Positions 1 to 8,049 of a DNA stretch of 54,631 nt are shown here, in pieces. The stretch comes from a virus. Positions within the stretch are counted from its first letter, which is position 1, and each line of letters begins with the position of its first letter. Under the pieces are notes generated by a model. The model made no database searches. It had not been told where the DNA came from and saw only the letters and a program-made list of their open reading frames with translations. The stretch spans positions 1 to 54,631 of the IMG/VR virus record IMGVR_UViG_3300044639_002101; one strand, 5' to 3'. The position numbers were made by a program, and so were the translations under genes.

Positions 1-13
1 CTAATGTGAACAT
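1..13 (-). CDS. Start of a further minus-strand gene, cut by the window edge
   Basis: An ATG at 13 on the minus strand opens a frame (Met-Phe-Thr-Leu) that runs off the window. It lies 5 nt after the stop of the preceding small gene, the same tight spacing seen between other genes here. Only four codons are visible, so this is a guess from position and nothing can be said about the product. Confidence 0.25.
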
Positions 14-18
14 AACCG

Positions 19-219
19 TTAATCTTTAATGTTTAGATATTGTTGTTGAAGTTTAATTACCATGTTGTATACTGACTCAACATGTTCTCCTAGAAATGAG
101 TTTGTACGAATCATGTTCAACAATACTTCAATTTCTTGTTTAGACAACGAAAGCTCCTCGTTAGTTGAAGAGCTTTCCGTTTCTTTTGTATTTTGTGGTT
201 TTCTGTTTATAATACCCAT
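19..219 (-). CDS. Small hypothetical protein, 66 aa
   Basis: Not recognised. I chose the ATG at 219 over the upstream ATG at 255 because the longer form would overlap the end of the fibre gene before it and would add an unusual hydrophobic stretch. The protein is mostly polar, with a Ser/Thr/Glu-rich N-terminal third followed by a helical region (roughly residues 25-66) rich in Leu, Ile, Gln and Glu. It follows the tail-fibre genes in the same direction, so it could be a fibre chaperone or small virion protein, but nothing in the sequence proves this. Start choice is moderately sure; function is unknown. Confidence 0.55.
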   Translation of the reverse strand: MGIINRKPQNTKETESSSTNEELSLSKQEIEVLLNMIRTNSFLGEHVESVYNMVIKLQQQYLNIKD

Positions 220-239
220 ATAACTAATTATAATAAATT

Positions 240-1367
240 TTATGCATACATCCAAATTGTACCATCTGTATTTGTATAAATTGAACCAGCTGTTACAAAT
301 TCACCTGTGGTTGGTTTTGTTGAAGTATGTGCTGTCTCAGTAAATACATATGCTGCAAATGCTGAATTACCATCTGTCCCAATTGTAATCGCATTGGTTG
401 AATCAGTTAATCCATTTTGGTATCCCCAACGGTCTGTTGCTGAATCATAACCGAATGCAATATTGCCTGCTGCATCAGAACCTCTATCAATTATAATACC
501 CCCATCACCTGCTGTTGCAGATCCTGAAGCTAATAAGATAAATTTATCTTCAACATATAAGTCCGCAGTGTTAACAGTTGTAGTTGTACCATTAACATAT
601 AAATCGCCAGTTACTGTTAAGTTATTTCCTATAGTAACATTATTAGGTAATCCAATTGTATATGACGGACCTGCTCCTAATGCTTGTGCCGTTGTACCTG
701 TAATTTCAACTTCATTTGATGTACCAGTTAAAGATATTGTTGTGTTACCTTGAACTGCTGTGTTTGATGACGAACCATAATTAACTGCAATTGTTGGCTG
801 ACTTCCTTCGCCTGTATTTGAACCGATCGAAACACCTGTACCTGTACCTAAATTTGCAACATAATCGCCTGTTGTATCAGTTCCTAATGCTACTGAGTTA
901 GCTGCAATAGAAGCTACACCTGCTGAAGATATTGTGATATCACCTGATACAGTTGCAAAAATTGAACTAGAATAGTAAGGCAACATTGACCCAGAGTTAA
1001 CTGAGAATGTTTGTGCCGCAGATCCGTTATATGCTGTACCAGATAATCCAGCTCCCGCTGTTAATGAATCTAAGTTAGTTCCTAGAGCTTTACCGGATAT
1101 AGTTGAATTAGCTAAACTAGAATTAGGAATAGCGCCTAATGTAAATGTAATAGAATCCGCACCAGCATCTCCTACGATTGCTAAACCTGCTCCTGAGGAT
1201 GATGCGAATGTTAATGTGTCTGCCTGTGCGTCTGTAATTACATTTACGCCATTGATTGACATCGTAGCAAATGTGTTCGGCAAGCCCGCAGCTATTAAAT
1301 ATCCAGAATCATTATTTAATTGTGAAATGTTACTGCCCGAGACAACAACCTTTTTCCATTCTGCCAT
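240..1367 (-). CDS. Tail fibre / virion structural protein
   Basis: A 375-residue protein rich in Gly, Ser, Thr, Ala and Asn with very few charged residues, typical of beta-structured phage fibres. Residues about 250-330 contain the pattern of a repeated Thr-Val linker, then LYVEDKFILLASGS, then a Gly/Asp-rich stretch and an AFGYDSATDRWGY segment. I know this arrangement from fibre-like proteins of marine T4-like phages. It is last in a run of four fibre-type genes (2425-3966, 1691-2428, 1413-1664, this one) and has its own promoter-like motif and a good ribosome site (CAAGGAAATAAAC before ATG). The likely role is adsorption or fibre assembly on the virion; the exact T4 counterpart cannot be named. 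Confidence 0.75.
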   Translation of the reverse strand: MAEWKKVVVSGSNISQLNNDSGYLIAAGLPNTFATMSINGVNVITDAQADTLTFASSSGAGLAIVGDAGADSITFTLGAIPNSSLANSTISGKALGTNLDSLTAGAGLSGTAYNGSAAQTFSVNSGSMLPYYSSSIFATVSGDITISSAGVASIAANSVALGTDTTGDYVANLGTGTGVSIGSNTGEGSQPTIAVNYGSSSNTAVQGNTTISLTGTSNEVEITGTTAQALGAGPSYTIGLPNNVTIGNNLTVTGDLYVNGTTTTVNTADLYVEDKFILLASGSATAGDGGIIIDRGSDAAGNIAFGYDSATDRWGYQNGLTDSTNAITIGTDGNSAFAAYVFTETAHTSTKPTTGEFVTAGSIYTNTDGTIWMYA

Positions 1368-1385
1368 GTTTATTTCCTTGTTTTA

Positions 1386-1396
1386 TATATAAATAT
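1386..1396 (-). promoter_or_regulatory. Late-promoter-like motif
   Basis: On the coding strand this reads ATATTTATATA, 18 nt before the start codon at 1367, with a CAAGGA ribosome site between. It matches the motif found before about twenty genes of the window. Confidence 0.6.
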
Positions 1397-1412
1397 CGTA
1401 TTTCAGTTAAAA

Positions 1413-1664
1413 TCAATCCAAACCTACCCAAAATGAAGTAGATGTAAAATATATACCTCCGTTTGGTGCTGGATTAGATAATTGTGAACTTTGAGTTGCT
1501 ACTGTTATTACACCGCTTTGTGATACTGTTAATAACGATTGATTGCTCCAATTCTTTATAATAAAAATATCATTAGCTGTACTAGTGATTCCAACAGAAC
1601 CTGTGACTGCTAAAGAGCCTGTCAAATTAAGTGATCCAGTTATTATCGGTGCAAATAGTCTCAT
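1413..1664 (-). CDS. Short fibre-like protein, 83 aa
   Basis: A small protein opening with repeated Thr-Gly-Ser-Leu units (ITGSLNLTGSLAVTGSVGIT). The same low-complexity beta repeat is found in the larger fibre at 2425-3966. The rest has Ser/Gln/Thr-rich beta-type segments and ends in a Trp-containing strand. It sits between a LamG-type tail protein and a longer fibre protein, all in one direction, so a short fibre, fibre tip or connector is likely. The promoter motif ends only a few bases before its ATG and there is no Shine-Dalgarno-like sequence, so the message may have almost no leader. Function is inferred from composition and neighbours. Confidence 0.6.
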   Translation of the reverse strand: MRLFAPIITGSLNLTGSLAVTGSVGITSTANDIFIIKNWSNQSLLTVSQSGVITVATQSSQLSNPAPNGGIYFTSTSFWVGLD

Positions 1665-1668
1665 TTAG

Positions 1669-1677
1669 TATAAATAT
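1669..1677 (-). promoter_or_regulatory. Late-promoter-like motif abutting a start codon
   Basis: Coding strand ATATTTATA followed by CTAA and then the ATG at 1664. The distance is too short for a normal leader with a ribosome site. Confidence 0.5.
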
Positions 1678-1690
1678 CGTTTATTACGTT

Positions 1691-2428
1691 TTATGGTAGT
1701 CCGTACGTGGTTTTAATTGCATTGTAGTTTTGTGTAATTTCTAAAGCTGATAAGGCTCTATTGTACAATCTCATTTGGTAGAATACTGGTTGAAAAGCTG
1801 ACCCTGAATTATTCATCTTATCTGTATGTCCAGTTCCGGCGTTTGAATGTCTTGAACCAAAGTAGAAATTATTAGTAGTGAATAGGGTTTGAGCTGTAAT
1901 GGTATCGGTTGTTCCGACTTGCGTACTATTCAAGTATAAGCTGTGTGCAGTGTTGTTTATAACAAAAGTCCAATGCCTTATTGAATTGCTAGGTGTTACT
2001 GCTTCATTGGAAGCTAAACCAGGTCTACCATAGTTGATACCAGTTGCACTTCCCATAAACGCAAAATAGCCGCGACCTCCACTATAAACCTCATTACCCC
2101 AAACAGTTGCCCAATGGGAGGTTGGATTAAATGATGCTACAATTTCGACAGTTACCGTATTGCTGTTAATATTATAAGGAACGCTGATATAGTCATTTCC
2201 AGTATAACTTGCGTTATTTAATTTTATACCACCTCCATTATTTGATACATAAGTTGGAGAACCTTGCAAAGTTGCGTCATATCCATTACTAGTAGCATCT
2301 ATCCACGTAGTTCCTGAATTTGGTGCAGTTTGTAGGTTAAACACTAAACCCGACGTTACTATAGATGAAGTATTATTTGAGCTAATATTGGGCTGTACGG
2401 GATATAAAAAACTAAATGGAATTATCAT
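1691..2428 (-). CDS. LamG/concanavalin-like lectin domain tail protein
   Basis: A 245-residue protein that looks like a single laminin-G-type (Laminin_G_3) beta-sandwich. It opens with a GLVFNLQ strand, then WIDATSNGYDATLQG (typical of trade-off between solvent and sugar face in this family), a central RHWTFVINN strand with SLYLNSTQVG, and a C-terminal FYQMRLYNRALSALEITQNY segment that is the family's signature closing strand and helix. Such domains bind glycans, which suits a receptor-binding role on the virion surface. Its ATG overlaps the stop of the preceding fibre gene as ATGA, so the two are probably translationally coupled and may work as fibre plus receptor-binding tip. Domain call is firm; sugar target unknown. 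Confidence 0.75.
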   Translation of the reverse strand: MIIPFSFLYPVQPNISSNNTSSIVTSGLVFNLQTAPNSGTTWIDATSNGYDATLQGSPTYVSNNGGGIKLNNASYTGNDYISVPYNINSNTVTVEIVASFNPTSHWATVWGNEVYSGGRGYFAFMGSATGINYGRPGLASNEAVTPSNSIRHWTFVINNTAHSLYLNSTQVGTTDTITAQTLFTTNNFYFGSRHSNAGTGHTDKMNNSGSAFQPVFYQMRLYNRALSALEITQNYNAIKTTYGLP

Positions 2429-3966
2429 ATCATATTCTTAACGTTAGCAACATATAATGTAGATTCATCATATGAAATAAATGTTAATATATCAACACTA
2501 GTAGTTGTAGTTGGGATATATGCTGATCCAGATGGTTGTTTTACTGATGTAGGAAACGAAACGGTTGCACTACCTGTCGTTGATATAAGCAATGTACTTG
2601 TAACGCCTGGGCGTATATTTGAAGGGTTTATAAATGTGGTTGTTCCTGCAACTAATTGTAATGTATAAAAACTCGATCTTGATAAATCTATAGATGCTGT
2701 ATTAGATGAAATTGATAATGCTACTACATTACTTTGAGTTGAACCCGTAACAATTAATGATCCAGTAACAGTTAAATTACCAGTAATAGTAACATTTCTT
2801 GTTGAAAAATCACCTCCAATTAATGGAGTGCCGTAATCATTATGTATGTATAATTTATCAGACTCTGTTACAGAACTAGTTGTACCTGCTCTAAATCCTA
2901 AATAAACATTGCGCTGAGACGTGTTACTAGCATTTTTACCTGCTTGGTATCCAAATGCTACATTATTGCTTCCGCCGTTGTATAACGCTTGATAACCTGT
3001 TGCGACACTATTATATACATTACCGCCTCCTGCTGCTTGATTACCAACTGCTGTTGTTGCCCATCCTGCTACATTGCTACCCAATGCTCCATTTCCGATT
3101 GCAGTGTTTATATAACCTGTTTGATTAACTTGCATTGCAGCATGGCCGAATATAGTATTATTATATCCGGTTGTGTTTTGAGTTAATGCTGCAGTGCCTA
3201 CAATCAAATTTGTTGTAATATTTGGAGTAGCTGGTCCATATCCAATTATAAATGGAAATGTTGCTGTTGAATCTAAATAAATATTTTTTGCATTGTTATA
3301 AAATGTACCATTAAGTGTTACATCTTGTGTCAATGTGTTTAAATACGATGCTGTTGCTGATGCACCTCCTACATTTAATGCGTGTGATGCTGTTAATGCA
3401 TAAGATGCTGAAGTTGATGTTAATGCATATGAAGATGATTGTGGCGATGGATTTTGTAATGCTCCGCCGACAGTGACAACTGCTGTTCCGCTTTCTAAAG
3501 TTGGAAACGAAATTGTTACAGTATTAGAATCTGTTAAATCAATATTTTGCGGAATCATTTCATCATAATTAGTGTCATACGTTTGTACTAAAACATATCG
3601 CGATTCTAAATTATGAATAACAGTCCATGTAGATGAATTGCTAAATGATTGAGTATAGTTGCTACTATATAATGTGTCAATATATGAGGCTGTTGCTGCA
3701 AATGAACTAGATAATGCCTGTAACGCATATGATGCTGTTACTGGTACATTTAATGCATATGATGCTGTTGTTGCAAATGAAGCAGTCCCAAATAATGAGC
3801 CTGTTATGCCTGATCCTGACACTAATAAACTTCCAGTAATTACAGCCGATCCGCTATACGGAAACCCAGAGCCTGTTAACGCATATGATGCTGTTAATGC
3901 AAAACTAGATGAAATATCATACAATGAACCCGTACGTAGTTGGCCTGGTCTTAATTGTCTTGTCAT
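2425..3966 (-). CDS. Large tail fibre with TASYA and YadA-like repeats
   Basis: About 513 residues. I chose the ATG at 3966 (TAATG overlap with the gp15-like gene) over the one at 3975, because GGGAG then sits at a usable distance; at 3975 it would touch the start. The N-terminal third carries repeated Thr-Ala-Ser-Tyr-Ala-Leu units. The middle (about residues 255-350) has repeated units such as YNNTIFG, YINTAIGNGAL and NNVAFGYQAG, which look like the left-handed beta-roll of YadA-type trimeric adhesins. The C-terminal 110 residues resemble the beta-rich tip also seen in the 974-residue fibre at 22287-25211. It is probably a trimeric adsorption fibre. Repeats make it prone to internal recombination, a common route to host-range change. 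Confidence 0.75.
   Translation of the reverse strand: MTRQLRPGQLRTGSLYDISSSFALTASYALTGSGFPYSGSAVITGSLLVSGSGITGSLFGTASFATTASYALNVPVTASYALQALSSSFAATASYIDTLYSSNYTQSFSNSSTWTVIHNLESRYVLVQTYDTNYDEMIPQNIDLTDSNTVTISFPTLESGTAVVTVGGALQNPSPQSSSYALTSTSASYALTASHALNVGGASATASYLNTLTQDVTLNGTFYNNAKNIYLDSTATFPFIIGYGPATPNITTNLIVGTAALTQNTTGYNNTIFGHAAMQVNQTGYINTAIGNGALGSNVAGWATTAVGNQAAGGGNVYNSVATGYQALYNGGSNNVAFGYQAGKNASNTSQRNVYLGFRAGTTSSVTESDKLYIHNDYGTPLIGGDFSTRNVTITGNLTVTGSLIVTGSTQSNVVALSISSNTASIDLSRSSFYTLQLVAGTTTFINPSNIRPGVTSTLLISTTGSATVSFPTSVKQPSGSAYIPTTTTSVDILTFISYDESTLYVANVKNMI
2880..3210 (-). repeat. YadA-head-like repeat array in fibre gene
   Basis: The translated segment shows several imperfect repeats of about 14-20 residues built on Asn-Thr-(Ala/Ile)-(Ile/Phe)-Gly (YNNTIFG, YINTAIG, WATTAVG, NNVAFG). 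This period and motif fit a trimeric beta-roll. Confidence 0.6.
3345..3440 (-). repeat. TASYAL coding repeats, distal block
   Basis: Several near-identical units coding Ala-Ser-Tyr-Ala-Leu-Thr recur here (plus-strand text like gatgctgttaatgcat). They match the proximal block at 3690-3910 and could support slippage or recombination. Confidence 0.6.
3690..3910 (-). repeat. TASYAL coding repeats, proximal block
   Basis: At least five imperfect copies of a unit coding Thr-Ala-Ser-Tyr-Ala are seen near the N-terminus of the fibre, with the nucleotide unit gcatatgatgctgtt repeated. Confidence 0.6.
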
Positions 3967-5189
3967 TATGCCCATCTCCCATTTACTACAATTACGTCTT
4001 GAGATTCGATGCTATATCCTAGCAATGCAGTATCAAATACAATTGTTTGTGTCGCCATATCACTAGGTGTCCAATTATATGCAATCTTGTCAATATATTG
4101 TCCGTTCATATAAACATTAAATTCATTTTTGCTAGCAGTTTGTAGTGTAGTTGGATTAATTTTCGCAGTCGCAGCAATTGTTACTGTGGTTGCAGATGAA
4201 TATGTTGCAAACTGATCTGTTAATTGTGTCAAGTAACCCATTGTTGCTGCATCTACCGTTGTAGAAGAGCCACCACTTGATACTAATACACTGCCGCCAC
4301 TTGAAATAATATTCTGTGCTTGTAATAATTGATTTGGTACAATTGTACTACTAAATAAATCTGTATCGATATCAATCACTGTATCAAATGATAATTTTTT
4401 AATTGAATACATTTTTCTTATAGTTGACAATCTATTTTCTTGTGCTGACAATAATGTGCCTTGCACAGTTAGTGGAATTGTAGCTCGTACTAGACGGTCT
4501 TCGCCAACGGTATTAACTGTCTCGGTACTAATTGAACCTATAGAAGTTGGAAATTTATTTCCATCATTTCCCCAAGAAAATCTACCATATGGCAGTATTT
4601 GATCAATCAATTCGTTTATTTGTTCTGTGAAATCACACCATATCAATAATTCATATTCTAAAGTAACATATTTAGGAATATCTACAATATATATTTGTTC
4701 TGATGGTTGATTTTGATTTGTTGGAATTGGGAATAGTTCGTCTTCATAACGATTCCTGTCATTGTACTTGCTTTTATAAATCAATTGGTTTGCAGACTGT
4801 GGACGATTAACATCTAAAGTTTTTTGTGAATCTCGTTCTGCAACGCTATTACGTTTTATCATGATTACTGGAGATTGTAACATACCTTTTTCATCACGCA
4901 AATATCCTAAACGTCTTACATTATCCCACTTCTCACCATTAGCAAAAATTGTCGGAACTGAAATTAATTGTTCGTCTGCAGTTATTTGTGGTCGTATATC
5001 ATTATCAAGAAACCACTTAATTGCATAATCAATATCATATACCGTGCGTTGCTGAGATCGTACAACATCGTCATCACGTCGTATTTGTGATGCACGATTT
5101 AACAATAAATCAGGCGTTAATCCTTCAGTACGAATTAACTCTGGTTTATTTGTTTTACGATCAATATTTTGTCTATTCAATCTAGGCAT
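3966..5189 (-). CDS. Tail terminator / tail sheath stabiliser, T4 gp15-like
   Basis: 407 residues. The middle matches T4 gp15 in order and character: a VPTIFANGEKW segment, a central TLEYELLIWCDFTEQINELID segment followed by QILPYGRF (compare the YELSIFTRY...IVEQILPYF region of gp15), and a later strand RATIPLTVQGTLL corresponding to the gp15 EWSLTFEVNG region. gp15 caps the tail tube and sheath and makes the tail side of the head-tail joint. The T4 protein is about 270 residues; this one has roughly 130 extra C-terminal residues rich in Ser, Thr and Ala. It starts at a TAATG overlap with the gp14-like gene, and its position after gp13- and gp14-like genes supports the call. Recalled similarity, not a computed alignment. 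Confidence 0.6.
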   Translation of the reverse strand: MPRLNRQNIDRKTNKPELIRTEGLTPDLLLNRASQIRRDDDVVRSQQRTVYDIDYAIKWFLDNDIRPQITADEQLISVPTIFANGEKWDNVRRLGYLRDEKGMLQSPVIMIKRNSVAERDSQKTLDVNRPQSANQLIYKSKYNDRNRYEDELFPIPTNQNQPSEQIYIVDIPKYVTLEYELLIWCDFTEQINELIDQILPYGRFSWGNDGNKFPTSIGSISTETVNTVGEDRLVRATIPLTVQGTLLSAQENRLSTIRKMYSIKKLSFDTVIDIDTDLFSSTIVPNQLLQAQNIISSGGSVLVSSGGSSTTVDAATMGYLTQLTDQFATYSSATTVTIAATAKINPTTLQTASKNEFNVYMNGQYIDKIAYNWTPSDMATQTIVFDTALLGYSIESQDVIVVNGRWA

Positions 5190-5710
5190 TAATATCCTTT
5201 ATATGCAGGTGCGTCATTATTGCCGCCTCTTCTAATATTTTTTATACCTTGTGGCGTTTGTCTTGTTGCATGTGCATCACATATTACTGATACACTATAT
5301 CCATGTTCTGATCCATTTGGCCATGTGTCTGGGTTTTTACCAGCAAAATACTGATTAGCATCTACATTGTCAATTTCATAGTATTCATTATCCCATAATA
5401 TGATATCGCCAACTTCAGGAAAAAAGTCTGCTCTTTCTAAGATATCTCTAGATAATCCAAATTGTGCTGTTCTAGTATATGAATGACCGAAATCATCCAT
5501 AGAAGCAGTTTTGCCTTCTTTTGTAATTAAACACGGAATTAATATTGAATCATAAAAAGCTTTTTTTGTAGATTCACCATACAAATTAGATTTGCTTTGT
5601 TCTACACTTAATTTAAAAAATTCAATTTCTGTGTCAACAATTGCATTGATCAATTCTGAATTAATTGCTGCTAAAAATCTAGCATCTCGTTTTCCGCCAA
5701 ATAGTGCCAT
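5189..5710 (-). CDS. Neck protein, T4 gp14-like
   Basis: 173 residues. The recognisable part is VGDIILWDNEYYEIDNV followed by QYFAGKN, which corresponds to the EGDLIYFPMDNSLFEI and FYQLG stretch of T4 gp14. In T4, gp13 and gp14 form the neck that closes the DNA-filled head and accepts the tail. This protein is shorter than T4 gp14 (256 residues) and lacks its C-terminal region. It lies between gp13-like and gp15-like genes, the same order as in T4, and has a very good ribosome site (TAAGGAGAAG before ATG). The position is the stronger evidence; the sequence match is limited. Confidence 0.5.
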   Translation of the reverse strand: MALFGGKRDARFLAAINSELINAIVDTEIEFFKLSVEQSKSNLYGESTKKAFYDSILIPCLITKEGKTASMDDFGHSYTRTAQFGLSRDILERADFFPEVGDIILWDNEYYEIDNVDANQYFAGKNPDTWPNGSEHGYSVSVICDAHATRQTPQGIKNIRRGGNNDAPAYKGY

Positions 5711-5721
5711 TAAACTTCTCC

Positions 5722-6951
5722 TTACCCAACATAAATTTTTAATGGAACTTTTGCTAGAATTTCATTCATTTGAGTTGATTCTGCATTTTGTCTTGTTATC
5801 ATTGCTTCTCGTGTCATTTTATCTAAAAATTCACGAAGCTGTGTTATTAACGATTCTTTTTCACTTTGCCCTTGAGAGACTAATTCAGATCCATTTAATG
5901 TTATTTCTGAATTTGGAATTGGAACTGAACTATATTTACCTCGTACGAAGCCTAACATTTCTTTTGCTAGAGCCGTTGCATATTTAATAATCCACGCACG
6001 CCCCATATCATTAATGCTACTGTATTTTTGATATGTATATGGTATATTAGACGCGTCACTTACCGCACCGTTTATAAGTGCTGTATTGCCGAATAAAAGT
6101 GCGTCATTATTCTTTTGTTCTTCGAAGATATAGTCAATCCAAACTTGTCCGTAAAATATAGATGATGCCGAACTTCCTGTACCTGATGTTGGTATTGGAT
6201 AAAATTTAATATCATCTCCATGTATCTCAAATGTGTAATGAGACTTACGTATTTGATCATTAAACTCAATTGCTTGTAGTCTCAATAAATCTGCATGTAT
6301 TGGCATCATCATAAAACTAATTGAAGGAGAAAAGCCTCCAAAGTTAAATGAGTCCATCAATTGTTGTGAACCTAAACCTGTTCCTACGAATGGATCAAAG
6401 TATCTAACAATTGCTGGCGGTGGATTATGAAGTACTCGTTTAATTTCAATTGAACTAGTATTTGATAAGGTAATACCTAATGATTTAGATACAGCAGTTC
6501 TAATACTATAAGTTTGTTGCCCAGGAACCATTTCAATCATTGCTTTTTTCCAAGTAGTAGTACCACCTGAATCAGCTTCTGTTCCATATGCTTTTGACAG
6601 TTTTGATACATACCCAAATGAATTTCCTACAACTTGTCCTGTGAATCCATTACTAGATAAGAAGTTCGAACCAGTTTGTATACCTAATGTACTCATCAAG
6701 TTGTTAACAATATTAACTTGATTAACTTGATTTGAATATTCCATTATAGCAGCTTCAAATGCTGTATAAAAGTTAATATCTTGTAGTTCGACATCCATTA
6801 TAGGATATCCTAGGTGTTGTGCTGCATATTGAGCAAAACTGTCTGAATGTGATTGAAACAATGTCTCATTGTCAAAAAATCCAAAAGGTGTAGACCCCAC
6901 CGTAAATGATGAACTTCCTGGCCAAATTGGCTTATTTTCACTATAATCCAT
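5722..6951 (-). CDS. Head completion / neck protein, T4 gp13-like
   Basis: 409 residues. Near residues 45-85 is LGYPIMDVELQDINFYTAF followed by an EAAIMEYSNQ helix. This is the hallmark of gp13-type neck proteins, in which a conserved Gly-Pro segment precedes VEL and a helix that packs in the neck ring. The central region has strands typical of a beta-rich body (MIEMVPGQQTYSI, YTFEIHGDDIKFYPIP). The C-terminal region has a helical segment (WIIKYATALAKEMLGFVRGKY) common in homologues from marine phages. It is larger than T4 gp13 (about 310 residues). A promoter motif and AAAAGGA ribosome site lie directly upstream, so it heads the neck operon gp13-gp14-gp15-fibres. Confidence 0.6.
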   Translation of the reverse strand: MDYSENKPIWPGSSSFTVGSTPFGFFDNETLFQSHSDSFAQYAAQHLGYPIMDVELQDINFYTAFEAAIMEYSNQVNQVNIVNNLMSTLGIQTGSNFLSSNGFTGQVVGNSFGYVSKLSKAYGTEADSGGTTTWKKAMIEMVPGQQTYSIRTAVSKSLGITLSNTSSIEIKRVLHNPPPAIVRYFDPFVGTGLGSQQLMDSFNFGGFSPSISFMMMPIHADLLRLQAIEFNDQIRKSHYTFEIHGDDIKFYPIPTSGTGSSASSIFYGQVWIDYIFEEQKNNDALLFGNTALINGAVSDASNIPYTYQKYSSINDMGRAWIIKYATALAKEMLGFVRGKYSSVPIPNSEITLNGSELVSQGQSEKESLITQLREFLDKMTREAMITRQNAESTQMNEILAKVPLKIYVG

Positions 6952-6964
6952 TGTTGTTTCCTTT

Positions 6965-6977
6965 TATAAATAAATAT
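6965..6977 (-). promoter_or_regulatory. Late-promoter-like motif before the neck operon
   Basis: Coding strand ATATTTATTTATA, then AAAGGAAACAAC and the ATG at 6951. Confidence 0.6.
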
Positions 6978-6982
6978 AGTTA

Positions 6983-7642
6983 TTAATCATTTAGACGATT
7001 TAAAATATCATCTAAAGCTTCGTGGCGATGATTATCTAATAAAATGATTTCATTAACCCATTTTGAATCTCGCAATTTAGGAACTTCGTGTGTTGCAGAA
7101 TCATTTTTAAATTTTAAATCTACCTGATATTTGTCGCCGCATAAAATCATGATACTATCTTTACCTAATCTAGATAATACCATTTTTAATTGTTCTTTTG
7201 TTAAGTTCTGGAATTCATCTACAATACAAACTGCGTTGTCAAATGTTCTTCCGCGAAAGTGTGCTAGTGAAACAAGTTCAATACTTTCTTCCTTTTCCAT
7301 TTTTTCTAGTAGCTCCGGTTTATTATAAACCTTACGCATATTGCTACGAATTGGAACTAACCATGGTTCCATTTTCTCTGTAAGTGATCCTGGTAAGAAT
7401 CCATTATCTTCATTCGACACAGTTGGTCTTGTTATAATAAGTTTGTTAACTCGACGTTTAAAAAACATATCTAATGCAATTTGCACTGCTAAAAGTGTTT
7501 TGCCCGAACCTGCTTTCCCTAATATAAAATTGAATGGTGTTTCAATTATTTTTGCTTTTGCTTCCTTTTGTTCCTCAGATAATGTAATTGAAAATTTAAT
7601 ATCATTCTTTGGAGGAGTTTTCTCCTTGTTCGGTGTTGCCAT
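6983..7642 (-). CDS. phoH: PhoH-like ATPase
   Basis: 219 residues covering a single PhoH P-loop ATPase domain. Walker A is GKAGSGKT at residues 42-49, the ITRPTV segment follows, and Walker B is CIVDEFQN, with the typical Leu-Thr-Lys helix after it. The C-terminal CGDKYQVD segment is the sensor strand of the family. PhoH proteins are RNA/DNA helicase-like ATPases and are very common in phages, where the role is uncertain (RNA handling or phosphate-stress response are usually proposed). The phage version lacks the RNA-binding domains of bacterial PhoH2. It lies between a small capsid-adjacent gene and the neck genes. Family call is secure; role in infection is not. Confidence 0.9.
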   Translation of the reverse strand: MATPNKEKTPPKNDIKFSITLSEEQKEAKAKIIETPFNFILGKAGSGKTLLAVQIALDMFFKRRVNKLIITRPTVSNEDNGFLPGSLTEKMEPWLVPIRSNMRKVYNKPELLEKMEKEESIELVSLAHFRGRTFDNAVCIVDEFQNLTKEQLKMVLSRLGKDSIMILCGDKYQVDLKFKNDSATHEVPKLRDSKWVNEIILLDNHRHEALDDILNRLND

Positions 7643-7659
7643 AATAACCTTTGTTTAAA

Positions 7660-7935
7660 TTAAAATAATTTTGTAAGTGTAGTATCTTGTAACGTCATAT
7701 CTTTAAGTGTTTCAATTTTACCTAAACATGCTTTTCTAATTCCATAGAATGTATCACGTGGAGGATGTGGTGTCATCACTTTTATAGTTACTAATTCTTT
7801 TTCAGGTCCTAAATCTTGTTCAATATGAACCATGAGTACTAAACTAATTGCTCTGATTCTATCTAATACATCTACTAATCGTCCATCATAACGAATTATA
7901 GCTTGCATCGAATATTTGTTGTGCGGAACTGCCAT
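7660..7935 (-). CDS. Conserved hypothetical protein, 91 aa
   Basis: The start at 7935 (MAVPHNKYS) is chosen over 7992. The longer form would run through the capsid terminator and the promoter motif, and its extra 19 residues are translated from those sites. The protein has alternating beta and helix character: IIRYDG, a helix RLVDVLDRIRAISLVLMV, a strand LVTIKVMTP and a C-terminal helix. This might form a small ferredoxin-like fold, but I do not recognise it. It has its own promoter motif just after the capsid terminator and is followed by phoH. An A-rich leader replaces a clear Shine-Dalgarno sequence. Confidence 0.65.
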   Translation of the reverse strand: MAVPHNKYSMQAIIRYDGRLVDVLDRIRAISLVLMVHIEQDLGPEKELVTIKVMTPHPPRDTFYGIRKACLGKIETLKDMTLQDTTLTKLF

Positions 7936-7950
7936 ATTGTTTTTCTTTTT

Positions 7951-7961
7951 ATATAAATATT
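7951..7961 (-). promoter_or_regulatory. Late-promoter-like motif
   Basis: Coding strand AATATTTATAT followed by an A-rich leader to the ATG at 7935. It lies directly downstream of the capsid gene terminator, as expected for a new transcription unit. Confidence 0.65.
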
Positions 7962-7971
7962 TGAACAGTAA

Positions 7972-7999
7972 AAAAGGGATGACCGAAGCCACCCCTTTT
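7972..7999 (-). terminator. Rho-independent terminator of the major capsid gene
   Basis: On the minus strand a 12-bp stem (AAAAGGGGTGGC paired with GTCATCCCTTTT, two G-U pairs) closes a TTCG tetraloop and is followed by a T run. C(UUCG)G is an exceptionally stable RNA loop. It lies 50 bp after the capsid stop codon. Confidence 0.9.
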
Positions 8000-8049
8000 C
8001 CTTATTCCTTAATTCAATAAATCATTAATTAAAATAATTCAATTAAATA

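Noticed and set aside
2989-3186. Cys-rich plus-strand frame of 65 codons
   Set aside because: Antisense to the YadA-like repeats in the fibre gene; the many Cys codons come from repeated Asn/Ala/Thr codons on the other strand.
3345-3910. Repeats in the fibre gene as a CRISPR array
   Set aside because: Repeat units are in frame, imperfect and code for regular Thr-Ala-Ser-Tyr-Ala peptides. Spacers of constant length are absent.
5592-5987. Leu/Phe-rich plus-strand frame of 131 codons resembling a membrane protein
   Set aside because: It overlaps two well-supported neck genes on the minus strand, and AT-rich antisense often looks hydrophobic. No ribosome site.
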